The notes under the pieces: model-generated
Told to the model about the DNA's origin: nothing
Database searches by the model: none
Seen by the model: the letters and a program-made list of their open reading frames with translations, nothing else
Shown: in pieces, positions 27,209-35,921 of the stretch
Layout of the letters: every line of letters starts with the position of its first letter
Position numbering within the stretch: the first letter of the stretch is position 1
Program-made: the position numbers and the translations under genes
Assembly (NCBI GenBank): GCA_024919035.1
Contig: CP103442.1
Span: forward strand, 1,178,001-1,242,000
Direction: 5' to 3'
Length of the DNA: 64,000 nucleotides
Source of the DNA: Methylophilaceae bacterium LSUCC0401
GTDB taxonomy: Bacteria; Pseudomonadota; Gammaproteobacteria; Burkholderiales; Methylophilaceae

Positions 27209-28351
27209 TTATGTTAACTTTTTGTCTGTTTTTTCCCAAGAAAAGGTGTCCTCATCTCGTCCAAAATGTCCATAGGCTGCCGTTTTTTTATAAATTGGGC
27301 GCAAAAGATCAAGCATCTCAACAATGCCTTTGGGACGCAAATCAAAATGTTTTTGGATAATGTCCGTCAATTCCATATTGGATACTGTGCCTGTCCCAAA
27401 GGTGTCCACCATTATGGAGGTTGGTTTGGCTACCCCAATTGCATAAGACAGCTGGACTAAACATCGACTTGCCAATCCATTAGCGACAATATTTTTAGCG
27501 ACATATCTTGCCGCATATGCTGCTGAACGATCCACTTTTGAAGGATCTTTTCCAGAAAATGCTCCGCCTCCATGGGGTGCTGCTCCACCGTAAGTATCAA
27601 CAATGATTTTCCTTCCCGTAAGCCCACAATCACCTTGGGGTCCGCCGATAACAAACTTTCCGGTCGGATTAATTAAAAATTTAGTGTGGTCATGTTTAAT
27701 CTCATCAGGAAGTGTTGGTTTGATAATTTCCTCAACCACAGCTTCATGAATTTCTTTTTGACTAATCTCAGGATCATGTTGAGTTGAAAGGACAATCGTA
27801 TCGATTGCCACAGGCTTGTTATCAACATACTTTAGCGTTACTTGGGATTTAGCATCAGGCCTGAGCCAGGGTAACTTTTTAGATTTTCTGACTTCCGCTT
27901 GCTTTTGAACAAGGCGATGCGCTAACCAAATGGGTAGAGGCATTAAACTGGGTGTCTCATCGCAGGCATAACCAAACATCAGTCCCTGATCCCCAGCACC
28001 TTGATTTAACGGATCATCATTGGCGTGATCCACACCTTGAGCTATATCGGGAGATTGCTCATCATAAGCAACCAGAACAGAGCAGCCATTGTAATCAATC
28101 CCTTTAGCTGGATCATCATATCCAATATCTTTAATCACTCCACGGGCAACTTTAATGTAGTCTACTTTTGCGTTGGTTGTGATTTCTCCCGCCAAAAGAA
28201 CGAGACCTGTATTTGTCACAGTCTCGGCAGCTACCCGAGCCTTTGGATCTTGATCTAAAATGGCATCTAAAATGGCATCCGAAATTTGATCGGCAACCTT
28301 GTCTGGATGGCCTTCTGATACAGATTCAGAGGTAAATAAAAATTCATTCAT
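27209..28351 (-). CDS. metK: S-adenosylmethionine synthetase
   Basis: A 380-residue MAT enzyme producing SAM from methionine and ATP. Diagnostic motifs are [15 protein letters not shown] (about 12-26), [12 protein letters not shown] (about 117-128), and [19 protein letters not shown] (about 257-275). With ahcY and metF it forms a minus-strand methyl-cycle cluster, but ahcY has its own riboswitch leader in the 175-base gap. No SAM riboswitch was recognised in the 62 bases upstream of metK. Confidence 0.97.
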   Translation of the reverse strand: MNEFLFTSESVSEGHPDKVADQISDAILDAILDQDPKARVAAETVTNTGLVLLAGEITTNAKVDYIKVARGVIKDIGYDDPAKGIDYNGCSVLVAYDEQSPDIAQGVDHANDDPLNQGAGDQGLMFGYACDETPSLMPLPIWLAHRLVQKQAEVRKSKKLPWLRPDAKSQVTLKYVDNKPVAIDTIVLSTQHDPEISQKEIHEAVVEEIIKPTLPDEIKHDHTKFLINPTGKFVIGGPQGDCGLTGRKIIVDTYGGAAPHGGGAFSGKDPSKVDRSAAYAARYVAKNIVANGLASRCLVQLSYAIGVAKPTSIMVDTFGTGTVSNMELTDIIQKHFDLRPKGIVEMLDLLRPIYKKTAAYGHFGRDEDTFSWEKTDKKLT

Positions 28352-28413
28352 AATTTTTTTTATTGTTAAGATTCGCGCTAGAATAACAGATAAGAAGAGA
28401 TAATTAAATACCT

Positions 28414-29238
28414 ATGATCGTCATACTAAAACTGCTATTTTCATTACCCCTTTTGATCATCCACTTACTCGGCTGTTTTTTAGGCATGATGATGTATTTT
28501 TTCGATGCCAAATTTCGAGAAAGGGTCTCTAAAAATATTAAAGAAGCAAAAATTGTAAGTGGAAAAATTGAAACCAAAAATTTAATTGTCAAAAATTCTA
28601 TGCACATCGGTATGGCGCTTATGGAAACTTTTACCATTTGGTTTGCTTCTTCAACAAAAATTAAAAAATTAGTTAAAAAAACCATCAACTGGGATTTAAT
28701 CGAGCAGCAAAAGTCAAAAGGTCGAGGAATTATTTTTTTAACGCCACACATGGGATCATTCGAAATCACCGCCCAATATTATGGTATTGATCATCCGATT
28801 AAGGTCATGTTTAAGCCTAGCAAAAGAGAATGGATTAATAATCTTATGTTTTATGGGAGAAATAAGAATCATGTATCGCCGGTGAATATTGAAATGAGCG
28901 GCATGAAAAAAATTTTAAAATCACTTAAAAATGGAGAGGCCGTTGGGATCCTCCCCGATCAAGTTCCTCCCGAAGGACATGGGGCTTGGTCAAAGTTTTT
29001 TAATCAACGAGTGTATTCAATGACATTAATTGAAAAGTTACATAAACTAACCCAGGCGCCTATTATATTCGCCTTAGGTCGTAGGAAAAAAATAGGGGCG
29101 GGATTCGAAATTGAACTCTTTAGTTATGAAGACGAAGTCACCGTTCAATCAATAGACCAATTTATTGAGAAAATCGTAAGGACCGCTCCTGAACAATATT
29201 TATGGAATTACAGAAGGTATAAGTTACCAAAATCATGA
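28414..29238 (+). CDS. LpxL/HtrB-type lipid A acyltransferase
   Basis: A 274-residue lysophospholipid-acyltransferase-family protein with an N-terminal membrane helix (about 2-25). The catalytic HX4E motif is in TPHMGSFE, and GILPDQVPP and a YLWNYRRYK terminus are typical of bacterial lipid A acyltransferases. It would add a secondary acyl chain to Kdo-lipid A at the inner membrane. Only one copy is present, whereas two tandem copies are common at this place in betaproteobacteria. Which hydroxyl is acylated (LpxL or LpxM type) cannot be told. It overlaps dapF by 4 bases. Confidence 0.87.
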   Translation: MIVILKLLFSLPLLIIHLLGCFLGMMMYFFDAKFRERVSKNIKEAKIVSGKIETKNLIVKNSMHIGMALMETFTIWFASSTKIKKLVKKTINWDLIEQQKSKGRGIIFLTPHMGSFEITAQYYGIDHPIKVMFKPSKREWINNLMFYGRNKNHVSPVNIEMSGMKKILKSLKNGEAVGILPDQVPPEGHGAWSKFFNQRVYSMTLIEKLHKLTQAPIIFALGRRKKIGAGFEIELFSYEDEVTVQSIDQFIEKIVRTAPEQYLWNYRRYKLPKS

Positions 29239-30053
29239 AATTATCATTTACTAAAATGCAGGCGATTGGTAATGACTTTATCATCATTAATCAAATTGAA
29301 ACATCCTATAACCTTAGTGCAGACGTGATTCAAAAACTTGCAGATCGGCATTTTGGGATAGGCTTTGATCAATTGCTGATTATTGAAAATAGTCAATCTA
29401 CAGCCAATGATTTTAAGTATCGTATCTTTAATGCTGATGGATCTGAGGTCGAACATTGTGGCAACGGTGCCCGCTGTTTCTATCAATATATAAAATATAA
29501 ACATCTCTCAAATAAAGAAATTATTCTAGCGGAGACAATGAAAGGCACAATTCGATTATCACAAGAAGATGATCGAGTCACAGTGGATATGGGAAGCTAT
29601 CAGTTATCTCAGACGGAAACAAATCAACTTCCCTCCTTTGATATTTTTTATCAAAATAAAACTATTTTGTCTACAGGAATCATTGTTGAAATTGGAAACC
29701 CTCATATTGTTTTCTTTCTTGAACACATTGATCAGATTGATGCTGTTAAAACTGGAAAAGCCATTCAACAATCTCCGCATTTTCCTAACAGTATTAACGT
29801 TGGCTTTTGTGAAATTATCAGCGACCACCAACTCAAGCTGATTGTCTATGAACGCGGTTCTGGATTAACCCTGGGTTGTGGCTCTGGAGCCTGTGCGGCC
29901 ACAGTGAGTGCTATACATACAAAAAAAATAAAAGATACAAAAATTGAAATAAGCATGCCAGGTGGAATTATTTATAGCCAATTAATCGCAAATGACCATG
30001 TTTTGCTTAAGGGTGATGCTGAAATTGTGTATGAGGGTACTATTATTTTATGA
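29235..30053 (+). CDS. dapF: Diaminopimelate epimerase
   Basis: A 272-residue cofactor-independent racemase making meso-DAP for lysine and peptidoglycan synthesis. The two catalytic cysteines are in VEHCGNGARC (Cys about 75) and GCGSGACAA (Cys about 218). It starts KLSFTKMQAIGNDFI, a standard N-terminus. It overlaps xerC by 4 bases. The DUF484 gene that often separates dapF and xerC in proteobacteria is missing. Confidence 0.97.
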   Translation: MKLSFTKMQAIGNDFIIINQIETSYNLSADVIQKLADRHFGIGFDQLLIIENSQSTANDFKYRIFNADGSEVEHCGNGARCFYQYIKYKHLSNKEIILAETMKGTIRLSQEDDRVTVDMGSYQLSQTETNQLPSFDIFYQNKTILSTGIIVEIGNPHIVFFLEHIDQIDAVKTGKAIQQSPHFPNSINVGFCEIISDHQLKLIVYERGSGLTLGCGSGACAATVSAIHTKKIKDTKIEISMPGGIIYSQLIANDHVLLKGDAEIVYEGTIIL

Positions 30054-30937
30054 ATGAAAACAGCATTGAGCTTTTTTTAAATTTTATTCGCTATGAAAAA
30101 AGATTAAGTAGCTTAACAGTCAAAAATTATCTGAGCGACCTTGAGCGATTACATAAACTAATCACCAAACCTACAATGAGTGCAACGACAGAGGATATTA
30201 GGCTGTCTCTGGCAAAACTTCACGCCTCAGGCCTCAGTGGAAAATCATTATCAAGAATCCTCTCGGCCTGGAGAAGTTATTTTATGTTCTTAATAAAATC
30301 CAATCAGATTAAAAATGACCCAACATCAGGAATAAAAGCACCAAAATCTGCAAAAAAATTACCGCAAACATTATCCATTGATCAGATTTTTAAACTAATT
30401 GAAATTGATGATAAAACTTTTTATGGCCTCCGCGATAAAGCCATCTTAGAAATTTTTTATTCTTCCGGTTTAAGATTAGCTGAACTAAGTCATATCAAAA
30501 TAAATGACATCGACCTTCATGATCAAACACTCAAGGTATTGGGTAAAGGAAATAAGTATCGAATCTTGCCCATTGGCTCAAAAGCAATGGAGGCTATTAA
30601 TTCATGGGTAGATAAGCTTAAAGAGGTTAAAAACATTGATGAACAGGAATATCTTTTTGTTAACTCCAAAGGAAGTAAATTAACTAATCGGGCTATTCAG
30701 TATCGTCTAAAATACTGGGCTAAAAAAAATAATATTCCTGAAAATATCCATCCCCATCTGCTCCGACACAGCTTTGCCAGCCATGTGTTGCAATCGAGCC
30801 AAGATTTAAGGGCTGTCCAAGAGCTATTGGGACATTCGAATATTTCAACCACTCAGATATATACCCATTTAGATTATCAACATTTAGCAAAGATATATGA
30901 CCAGTCACACCCGAGATCAAAAAAAAAGATGGATTGA
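30050..30937 (+). CDS. xerC: Tyrosine recombinase XerC
   Basis: A 295-residue site-specific recombinase that resolves chromosome dimers at dif with XerD. The N-terminal SAM-like domain covers about 1-90. The catalytic set is visible: Arg in SSGLRLAEL, Lys in VLGKGNKYR, HLLRHSFASH, the His of LGHSNISTTQIYTH and the Tyr within it. Its position after dapF is the conserved chromosomal context for xerC, which argues against a phage or integron integrase. Confidence 0.95.
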   Translation: MNENSIELFLNFIRYEKRLSSLTVKNYLSDLERLHKLITKPTMSATTEDIRLSLAKLHASGLSGKSLSRILSAWRSYFMFLIKSNQIKNDPTSGIKAPKSAKKLPQTLSIDQIFKLIEIDDKTFYGLRDKAILEIFYSSGLRLAELSHIKINDIDLHDQTLKVLGKGNKYRILPIGSKAMEAINSWVDKLKEVKNIDEQEYLFVNSKGSKLTNRAIQYRLKYWAKKNNIPENIHPHLLRHSFASHVLQSSQDLRAVQELLGHSNISTTQIYTHLDYQHLAKIYDQSHPRSKKKMD

Positions 30938-30960
30938 TCCCCCAGGGAAATTAACTTATA

Positions 30961-31173
30961 GTGGACATCATGAGACAAGAACTAGACATGATTGAACAGA
31001 AATTAAAAACATTGGTAAATTTATTAGCGGAGCTAAGGATTGAGAATAAACTTTTAAAAGAAAAAACGGCTCAACAAGATCAGTCTATTAAGCAACTCAA
31101 TACAAAGATTCATGAAGCCTCGTTAAAAATAGAAAACCTTCTTGGACAGATTCCCGACGAGGAATTGTTGTGA
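30961..31173 (+). CDS. ZapB-like / TIGR02449-type coiled-coil protein
   Basis: A 70-residue, almost entirely coiled-coil protein with heptads of Leu and Ile (EQKLKTLVNLLAELRIENKL). Small coiled-coil proteins directly before zapA are common in beta- and gammaproteobacteria and are thought to be cell-division factors. The start is a GTG at 30961; an ATG at 30970 is an alternative. It overlaps zapA by 4 bases. The division role is inferred from context and structure, not from a specific motif. Confidence 0.7.
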   Translation: MDIMRQELDMIEQKLKTLVNLLAELRIENKLLKEKTAQQDQSIKQLNTKIHEASLKIENLLGQIPDEELL

Positions 31174-31457
31174 GTAAAATTATCGAAATTAATGTTTTAG
31201 GTCGTGATTTTCAAATCAACTGTCCGGATGGCGAGGAGGAATCCTTGATGCAATCCGTCAATCACCTCAATCAAAAAGTCAATCAATTAAAAGATTCGGG
31301 TGTTGTTGGTTTTGACAGAATCTTATTGATGGCATCGCTCAACATTATTAATGAGTCGAGTAATCAAAACCCTGATAATCTGATTCAATTAAAACTCGTT
31401 CAAGAAAAATTGAACAATTTTGATAAAATTTTAGACCAAGCATTGAGTCAACATTGA
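31170..31457 (+). CDS. zapA: Cell division protein ZapA
   Basis: A 95-residue protein with the ZapA N-terminal pattern I.INVLGRDFQINCPDGEEE.L..SV..LN and a C-terminal coiled coil. ZapA binds FtsZ and stabilises the Z ring. The start is GTG at 31170, coupled to the upstream coiled-coil gene. A 6S RNA gene follows immediately, the classical zapA-ssrS arrangement. Confidence 0.92.
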   Translation: MSKIIEINVLGRDFQINCPDGEEESLMQSVNHLNQKVNQLKDSGVVGFDRILLMASLNIINESSNQNPDNLIQLKLVQEKLNNFDKILDQALSQH

Positions 31458-31465
31458 TTCAAGTT

Positions 31466-31655
31466 TGTTTTACTGTTGCTTAGGCTATATATTCTTTGAA
31501 CTAGTCATTAGCATCGGTTTGAGTTCATCTGATGTGGTGAGATTGTTTTCAATTGGGTTACCTTATAAGGGCTCTTGATGACAAACCTAAAGCATCATAG
31601 ACTTTTACCACCTGAACCTTTGGTTCTAGATGCTAGTCTAGGCAACAGTAAAATG
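31466..31655 (+). ncRNA. ssrS: 6S RNA
   Basis: A region of about 190 bases directly after zapA. Its ends pair perfectly over 12 bp: TTTTACTGTTGC at 31468-31479 with GCAACAGTAAAA at 31642-31653. Further paired blocks continue inward, leaving a large central bubble, the shape that mimics an open promoter. 6S RNA binds sigma-70 RNA polymerase in stationary phase. The strand is taken from the conserved zapA-ssrS synteny, because the structure is nearly symmetric. Exact ends are approximate. Confidence 0.82.
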
Positions 31656-31658
31656 AAT

Positions 31659-32018
31659 TTATCTTAGGCTGTGGTACTCAAGATCAGCAAGGTCTATTAA
31701 ATCAAGACACTTCTCATTGGTTGCCTCTAAAATGACTGGAGGAGCCATGCCTGCATCGGCGGCCTCAAGCCAGCGACTGGCACAAATACACCATCGATCG
31801 CCGGGATTTAATCCTTCAAACTCAAATTCAGGTCGGGGGGTAGTTAGATCATTACCTAATGCTTTAGAAAAAATTAAAAATTCTTCACTTACTTCCGCAC
31901 ACACGGTATGGCTGCCTTGATCACTTTCACAGGTATCACATAATCCGTTTCTATAATAACCTGTTTTTGGATTCAGGCTACACACCTGAAGATTGGTTCC
32001 TTTTACATTTTTTTGCAT
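31659..32018 (-). CDS. DUF2237 family protein
   Basis: A 119-residue soluble protein. It contains N..GT.LQ.CS..P.TG..R.G.C.T...D.GSHTVCA.V...FL.FS...GNDL.TP.PE..F.GL.PGD.WC.CA.RW.EA...G.APPV.L.ATH-like text, which is the DUF2237 pattern. Several cysteines are conserved and could bind metal, but no function is established. It is transcribed alone and its stop lies next to the 6S RNA end. Confidence 0.82.
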   Translation of the reverse strand: MQKNVKGTNLQVCSLNPKTGYYRNGLCDTCESDQGSHTVCAEVSEEFLIFSKALGNDLTTPRPEFEFEGLNPGDRWCICASRWLEAADAGMAPPVILEATNEKCLDLIDLADLEYHSLR

Positions 32019-32057
32019 GATCGTTTAAACTAGTATTTAAATTTAAGGATAGTATAA

Positions 32058-32513
32058 ATGAAATATTGGTTAATGAAATCAGAACCCACTGACTACTCCA
32101 TTGACGATCTTGAACAAGATGGTCACATTGATTGGTATGGCATTCGAAATTATCAAGCAAGAAATTTTATGCGAGATCAAATGTGCATTGATGATCTTGC
32201 CTTTTTTTATCATTCAAATTGTAAAGAACCTGGAATTGTTGGTGTTATGAAAGTCTGCAAGTTAGCTTATCCAGATAAACTCCAATTTGAATCTGGTCAT
32301 AAGTACTACGACCCCAATTCTGATCCAAACAATCCTCGCTGGGTAAACGTTGATATGGCCTTTGTCAAAAAAACTCGGCTTTTAAGTTTAAATGAAATCA
32401 GGACCTATCCAGAATTAGAAACACTCAAAATACTCCAAAGGGGCAATCGATTATCGATCACCCCTTTGACTAAATTTGAATGGGATTTTATCAATAAGAA
32501 ATTGACTACCTAA
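32058..32513 (+). CDS. EVE domain protein
   Basis: A 151-residue protein made of one EVE (PUA-like) domain. It starts with YWLMKSEPTDYSIDDL and contains DWYGIRNYQARNFMRDQM and FFYHSNC..PGI.G, which are hallmark EVE blocks. EVE domains bind modified bases in DNA or RNA. The gene is found near zapA and 6S RNA in many proteobacteria, so this copy looks like housekeeping rather than part of a defence island. It overlaps the convergent propeller gene by 8 bases. Confidence 0.9.
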   Translation: MKYWLMKSEPTDYSIDDLEQDGHIDWYGIRNYQARNFMRDQMCIDDLAFFYHSNCKEPGIVGVMKVCKLAYPDKLQFESGHKYYDPNSDPNNPRWVNVDMAFVKKTRLLSLNEIRTYPELETLKILQRGNRLSITPLTKFEWDFINKKLTT

Positions 32514-33549
32514 CGTCATCCAAACTGCCGATTGCCTTCGGATAAGTCACCACGCCCCAAGGAATGCCTTGAACCGAAATTGATCCGGTCACCTCCAGTT
32601 TGTTGGTATCAATTACCTTCAATTCATCAGATCTTCCACAGGCCATCAGCAACTCATTATTGTCAGGGGTGAAAGAAAAATGCCAACACCTTTTACCATC
32701 CAATGGAATATCCTTAATTTTTGTGAAATTCTCGGTTTCAAAGACTTCAAGTAATTGAGATTTACTGGAAGCGACAAATAATCGATCTCCACTCAAATCA
32801 AAAGATACGCCATAGGGATTGCTTCCAGTAGCAATAGTTTTTTGATGATTAAAGTCTTGATCAAGCACTATGAAATTATCGCTGTGTTCCAAGGTTGATA
32901 CATATAAATTACCTTTGGGTGACATTTTGATTCCCCGGGGTCGATCGCCGAAGGGCTTTAAATCCAATGTTTTTAATAATTCACCAGAATTTAAATCATG
33001 AATGGTGATGGTGTTATCTGCTTCATTGGTCACAATCACTTTTGTCCCATCTTGATTAAATTCAATACCCTCAGTTTCTGGACCGCCTTCAATCTCTCTG
33101 AGTTTTTTTCCTTGTTTAATATCAACCACTGCGATTTGAGCTGGGGTTTTGTCATCATCATCGTCATCATTTTTTCCTTCTTGCTCGTTTTGAGAAGGAG
33201 GTTTACCCGTTGATGCGGGCTCAGTTGAAACAAATACCAAATCTTTAAAGACTCTAATAAATTCTGGATTTTTACCCACCTCGACTTGGCTGACTACTTT
33301 TCCAGATACTCGATCAATAATAGTTAGGTTAGCGTCGTCTTTATTTGCGGTCACCAAATATTTTCCATCACTGGATACACCAATACCGCGAGGGCCTGAA
33401 GACTGAATATCAATTTCATTAATAACTTCTTTGGTAGTAAGATCAATTACAGTTATCCCACCCTTTTGCGAGGTTACGTAAGCCTTAGGTGATTCTGGGG
33501 AGCCACAAGACACCAACGCCAAAAAAATTATTCCAATTAACAGCTTCAT
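32506..33549 (-). CDS. YncE-like beta-propeller lipoprotein (PQQ-catabolism-associated type)
   Basis: A 347-residue predicted lipoprotein. The signal ends in the lipobox LVSC with C15. The rest consists of about seven YVTN/NHL-type repeats of the form VIDL.TG....I..G..P.GI..S.DG..L.V.N. The ending, VQGIPWGVV, resembles beta-propeller proteins annotated next to PQQ-dependent alcohol dehydrogenases. An acidic insert with a run of six Asp lies between two repeats near residues 120-135. No PQQ genes are in the window, so a link to methanol oxidation is inference. Ligand and partner are unknown. Confidence 0.7.
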   Translation of the reverse strand: MKLLIGIIFLALVSCGSPESPKAYVTSQKGGITVIDLTTKEVINEIDIQSSGPRGIGVSSDGKYLVTANKDDANLTIIDRVSGKVVSQVEVGKNPEFIRVFKDLVFVSTEPASTGKPPSQNEQEGKNDDDDDDKTPAQIAVVDIKQGKKLREIEGGPETEGIEFNQDGTKVIVTNEADNTITIHDLNSGELLKTLDLKPFGDRPRGIKMSPKGNLYVSTLEHSDNFIVLDQDFNHQKTIATGSNPYGVSFDLSGDRLFVASSKSQLLEVFETENFTKIKDIPLDGKRCWHFSFTPDNNELLMACGRSDELKVIDTNKLEVTGSISVQGIPWGVVTYPKAIGSLDDVR

Positions 33550-33577
33550 TTAAACTCCTTCAAAATTTTAAATTATT

Positions 33578-35107
33578 TTATTTACTTAAAAATAGTCGAT
33601 AGCCAGGGTTTTCTGTCTCATCCCAATAAGGATACCCTAAGTGACTTAAAAACTTTTTAAAAGTTTTCATTTGTTTTGTCGGAACTTGGATTCCAACAAG
33701 AACGCGTGCAGTATCGGCTCCGTGATTGCGATAATGAAAAAGACTAATATTCCACCCTTTATTTAAACGTTGTAAAAAATTCATCAATGCTCCAGGTTTT
33801 TCAGGAAACTCAAAACGGTACATTAGTTCATTTTTAGCCTGAGGGGCATGCCCGCCAACCAAGTGTCTGAGATGCAGTTTTGCCATTTCATTAGCCGTGA
33901 GATCAATAGCTTTTAAACCAACACTCTCTAATGAGGTGATAATTTTTTTTACCTCTGAGATATCCTCGATACTGATCCCTGTAAAAATTTGTGCTTCAGT
34001 TTCATCAGAAAACCGATAATTAAATTCCGTAATGTTGCGCTTGCCAATCTGCTCACAGAAGCTTTTAAAAGCACCTGGTTTTTCAGGAATGGTGACAGCA
34101 ATAATAGCCTCACGCTGTTCACCGATTTCAGCTCTCTCAGATACAAAACGTAATCGATCAAAATTTAAATTAGCGCCTGAAGCGATCCCGATAATATTTT
34201 CATGTTTGATCTTATTTTTATTTTTTTCAACGTACTGCTTAATACCTGCTACCGCTAAAGCACCAGCAGGCTCTAAAATAATTCTTGAATCTTCAAAAAC
34301 ATCCTTGATGGCCGCACAAATTGAATCATTATCCACGACCAACATCTCATCCACATAATCTTTACAAATCATGTAGTTATGTTCGCCTACTCTTTTAACC
34401 GCAGCCCCTTCGGCAAAGAGTGCCACCTGTTTCAGGGTCACTCTTTTTTTAGACTTTAAAGACTTGGTCATGGCCTCAGAACCCTTGGCCTCAACCCCAA
34501 TAATCTTTATTTCGGGATGCATGGCTTTCACATAGGCAGCCACCCCCGAAACCAGTCCGCCACCACCCACACAACAAAAGATCGCATGAATCGGTTTATT
34601 AAAATTTTCTAGAATTTCCTTTCCAATGGTTCCTTGTCCGATGATGACATCCAGGTCGTCATAAGGATGCACAAAGGTCATTTTTTCTTTTTCAGCAAGT
34701 TCTAGTGCATACTCCATTGATTCAGCAAAATTCTCTCCGTGCAGAACCACTTCTGCCCCGTAATTTTTGACTGCTTTTATTTTGATGAATGGGGTAATTT
34801 CAGGCATAACAATAACGGCTCGACATTTTATTTTTTTGGCACTCAAGGCAACACCCTGAGCATGATTACCGGCTGACGCTGCAATCACTCCATTTTTCAA
34901 TTTACTTGCGGGCAGTCTTGAAAACTTGTTCATCGCTCCTCTAATCTTAAATGAATGGATTGGCTGTAAATCTTCACGCTTAAGATAAATATTATTTTCA
35001 AAGCGAGATGAAAGTTGCTCCTGCCTCTCGAGAGGGGTTTTTTTGACCACGGAGTAATTATTCACCTTATCAATTGACCGCTTAATTTTTTTTATATCAA
35101 TTTTCAT
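33578..35107 (-). CDS. ilvA: Biosynthetic threonine deaminase (threonine ammonia-lyase)
   Basis: A 509-residue PLP enzyme converting threonine to 2-oxobutyrate, the first step to isoleucine. The PLP lysine is in HSFKIRGA, the phosphate-binding loop is GGGGLVSG, and a SAGNHAQGVA block is present. The C-terminal third (about 330-509) contains two ACT-like regulatory halves for Ile/Val control, so this is the biosynthetic rather than the catabolic form. It is divergent from rpiA across a 90-base region containing an inverted repeat. Confidence 0.95.
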   Translation of the reverse strand: MKIDIKKIKRSIDKVNNYSVVKKTPLERQEQLSSRFENNIYLKREDLQPIHSFKIRGAMNKFSRLPASKLKNGVIAASAGNHAQGVALSAKKIKCRAVIVMPEITPFIKIKAVKNYGAEVVLHGENFAESMEYALELAEKEKMTFVHPYDDLDVIIGQGTIGKEILENFNKPIHAIFCCVGGGGLVSGVAAYVKAMHPEIKIIGVEAKGSEAMTKSLKSKKRVTLKQVALFAEGAAVKRVGEHNYMICKDYVDEMLVVDNDSICAAIKDVFEDSRIILEPAGALAVAGIKQYVEKNKNKIKHENIIGIASGANLNFDRLRFVSERAEIGEQREAIIAVTIPEKPGAFKSFCEQIGKRNITEFNYRFSDETEAQIFTGISIEDISEVKKIITSLESVGLKAIDLTANEMAKLHLRHLVGGHAPQAKNELMYRFEFPEKPGALMNFLQRLNKGWNISLFHYRNHGADTARVLVGIQVPTKQMKTFKKFLSHLGYPYWDETENPGYRLFLSK

Positions 35108-35139
35108 ATATTTTCTTAATTTTAATTCATTCTACAGAG

Positions 35140-35184
35140 GTGTATCATTGTAATCAAAATTTTAAATACATTATATTGATACAC
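35140..35184. repeat. Inverted repeat in the ilvA-rpiA divergent promoter region
   Basis: Perfect 8-bp arms GTGTATCA (35140-35147) and TGATACAC (35177-35184) flank a 29-base AT-rich spacer. A further partial match extends the pairing inward. The dyad overlaps a plausible plus-strand promoter (TTGTAA, 18 bases, TATATT) for rpiA. It could be an operator; no regulator is known. Confidence 0.5.
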
Positions 35185-35197
35185 TAAAGGGGAAGTA

Positions 35198-35857
35198 ATG
35201 TCATTCACGCAAGACGAATTAAAACAACAAGTCGCTAAAGCAGCAGTAGCTTATGTTGAATCCGGAATTATTGGGGTAGGAACTGGATCAACAGCGAATT
35301 ACTTTATCGACGAATTGGCTCAAGTTAAACACAAAATAGAAGGTGCCGTCGCCAGCAGTGAGGCAACCGCTCAAAAATTAAAAGCTCACGGGATTCAAGT
35401 TTATGATCTAAACAGCGTTAACGGCATGGAAATTTATGTTGATGGAGCCGACGAAATAACAGCTCACATGCACATGCTCAAGGGTGGTGGGGGTGCCCTC
35501 ACCCGAGAAAAAATAGTAGCGGCCAACGCAAAAGATTTTATTTGCATCTGCGACGAAACCAAATATGTTGACGTATTAGGAAAATTTCCATTGCCCGTAG
35601 AGGTGCTGCCCATGGCCCGAAGCTATGTGGCAAGAGAGCTTACAAAATTAGGTGGCAATCCAGTCTTAAGGGACTTTACCACTGATAACGGCAATGTCAT
35701 TTTAGATGTGCATAATTTAGTCATATCTGACCCAGTTGAAATGGAAGCAAGGATTAATCAAATTGTTGGGGTTGTGACCAATGGTCTTTTTGCTTCTAGG
35801 CCTGCAAATATCCTTCTTCTGGCGACATCCGAAGGTGTAAAAACTATTAAGAAATAG
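35198..35857 (+). CDS. rpiA: Ribose-5-phosphate isomerase A
   Basis: A 219-residue pentose-phosphate enzyme interconverting ribose 5-phosphate and ribulose 5-phosphate. Visible are [16 protein letters not shown] (about 24-39), [16 protein letters not shown] (about 85-91), [14 protein letters not shown] (about 97-110) and the catalytic region after it. An AAAGGGGAAG Shine-Dalgarno sequence precedes the ATG. The product also feeds KdsD through ribulose 5-phosphate. Confidence 0.96.
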   Translation: MSFTQDELKQQVAKAAVAYVESGIIGVGTGSTANYFIDELAQVKHKIEGAVASSEATAQKLKAHGIQVYDLNSVNGMEIYVDGADEITAHMHMLKGGGGALTREKIVAANAKDFICICDETKYVDVLGKFPLPVEVLPMARSYVARELTKLGGNPVLRDFTTDNGNVILDVHNLVISDPVEMEARINQIVGVVTNGLFASRPANILLLATSEGVKTIKK

Positions 35858-35921
35858 TTATTTTTCATAAAAATGACATATACTTTAGGTAGATTAATCT
35901 TTTAGGTAAAAACTTTATATT

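Noticed and set aside
30050-30937. Tyrosine recombinase as sign of an integrated element
   Set aside because: The dapF-xerC context is chromosomal housekeeping, there are no adjacent mobile-element genes or attachment repeats.
32058-32513. EVE protein as part of an anti-phage system
   Set aside because: It is isolated beside zapA and 6S RNA, with no restriction, helicase or McrB-type partner.
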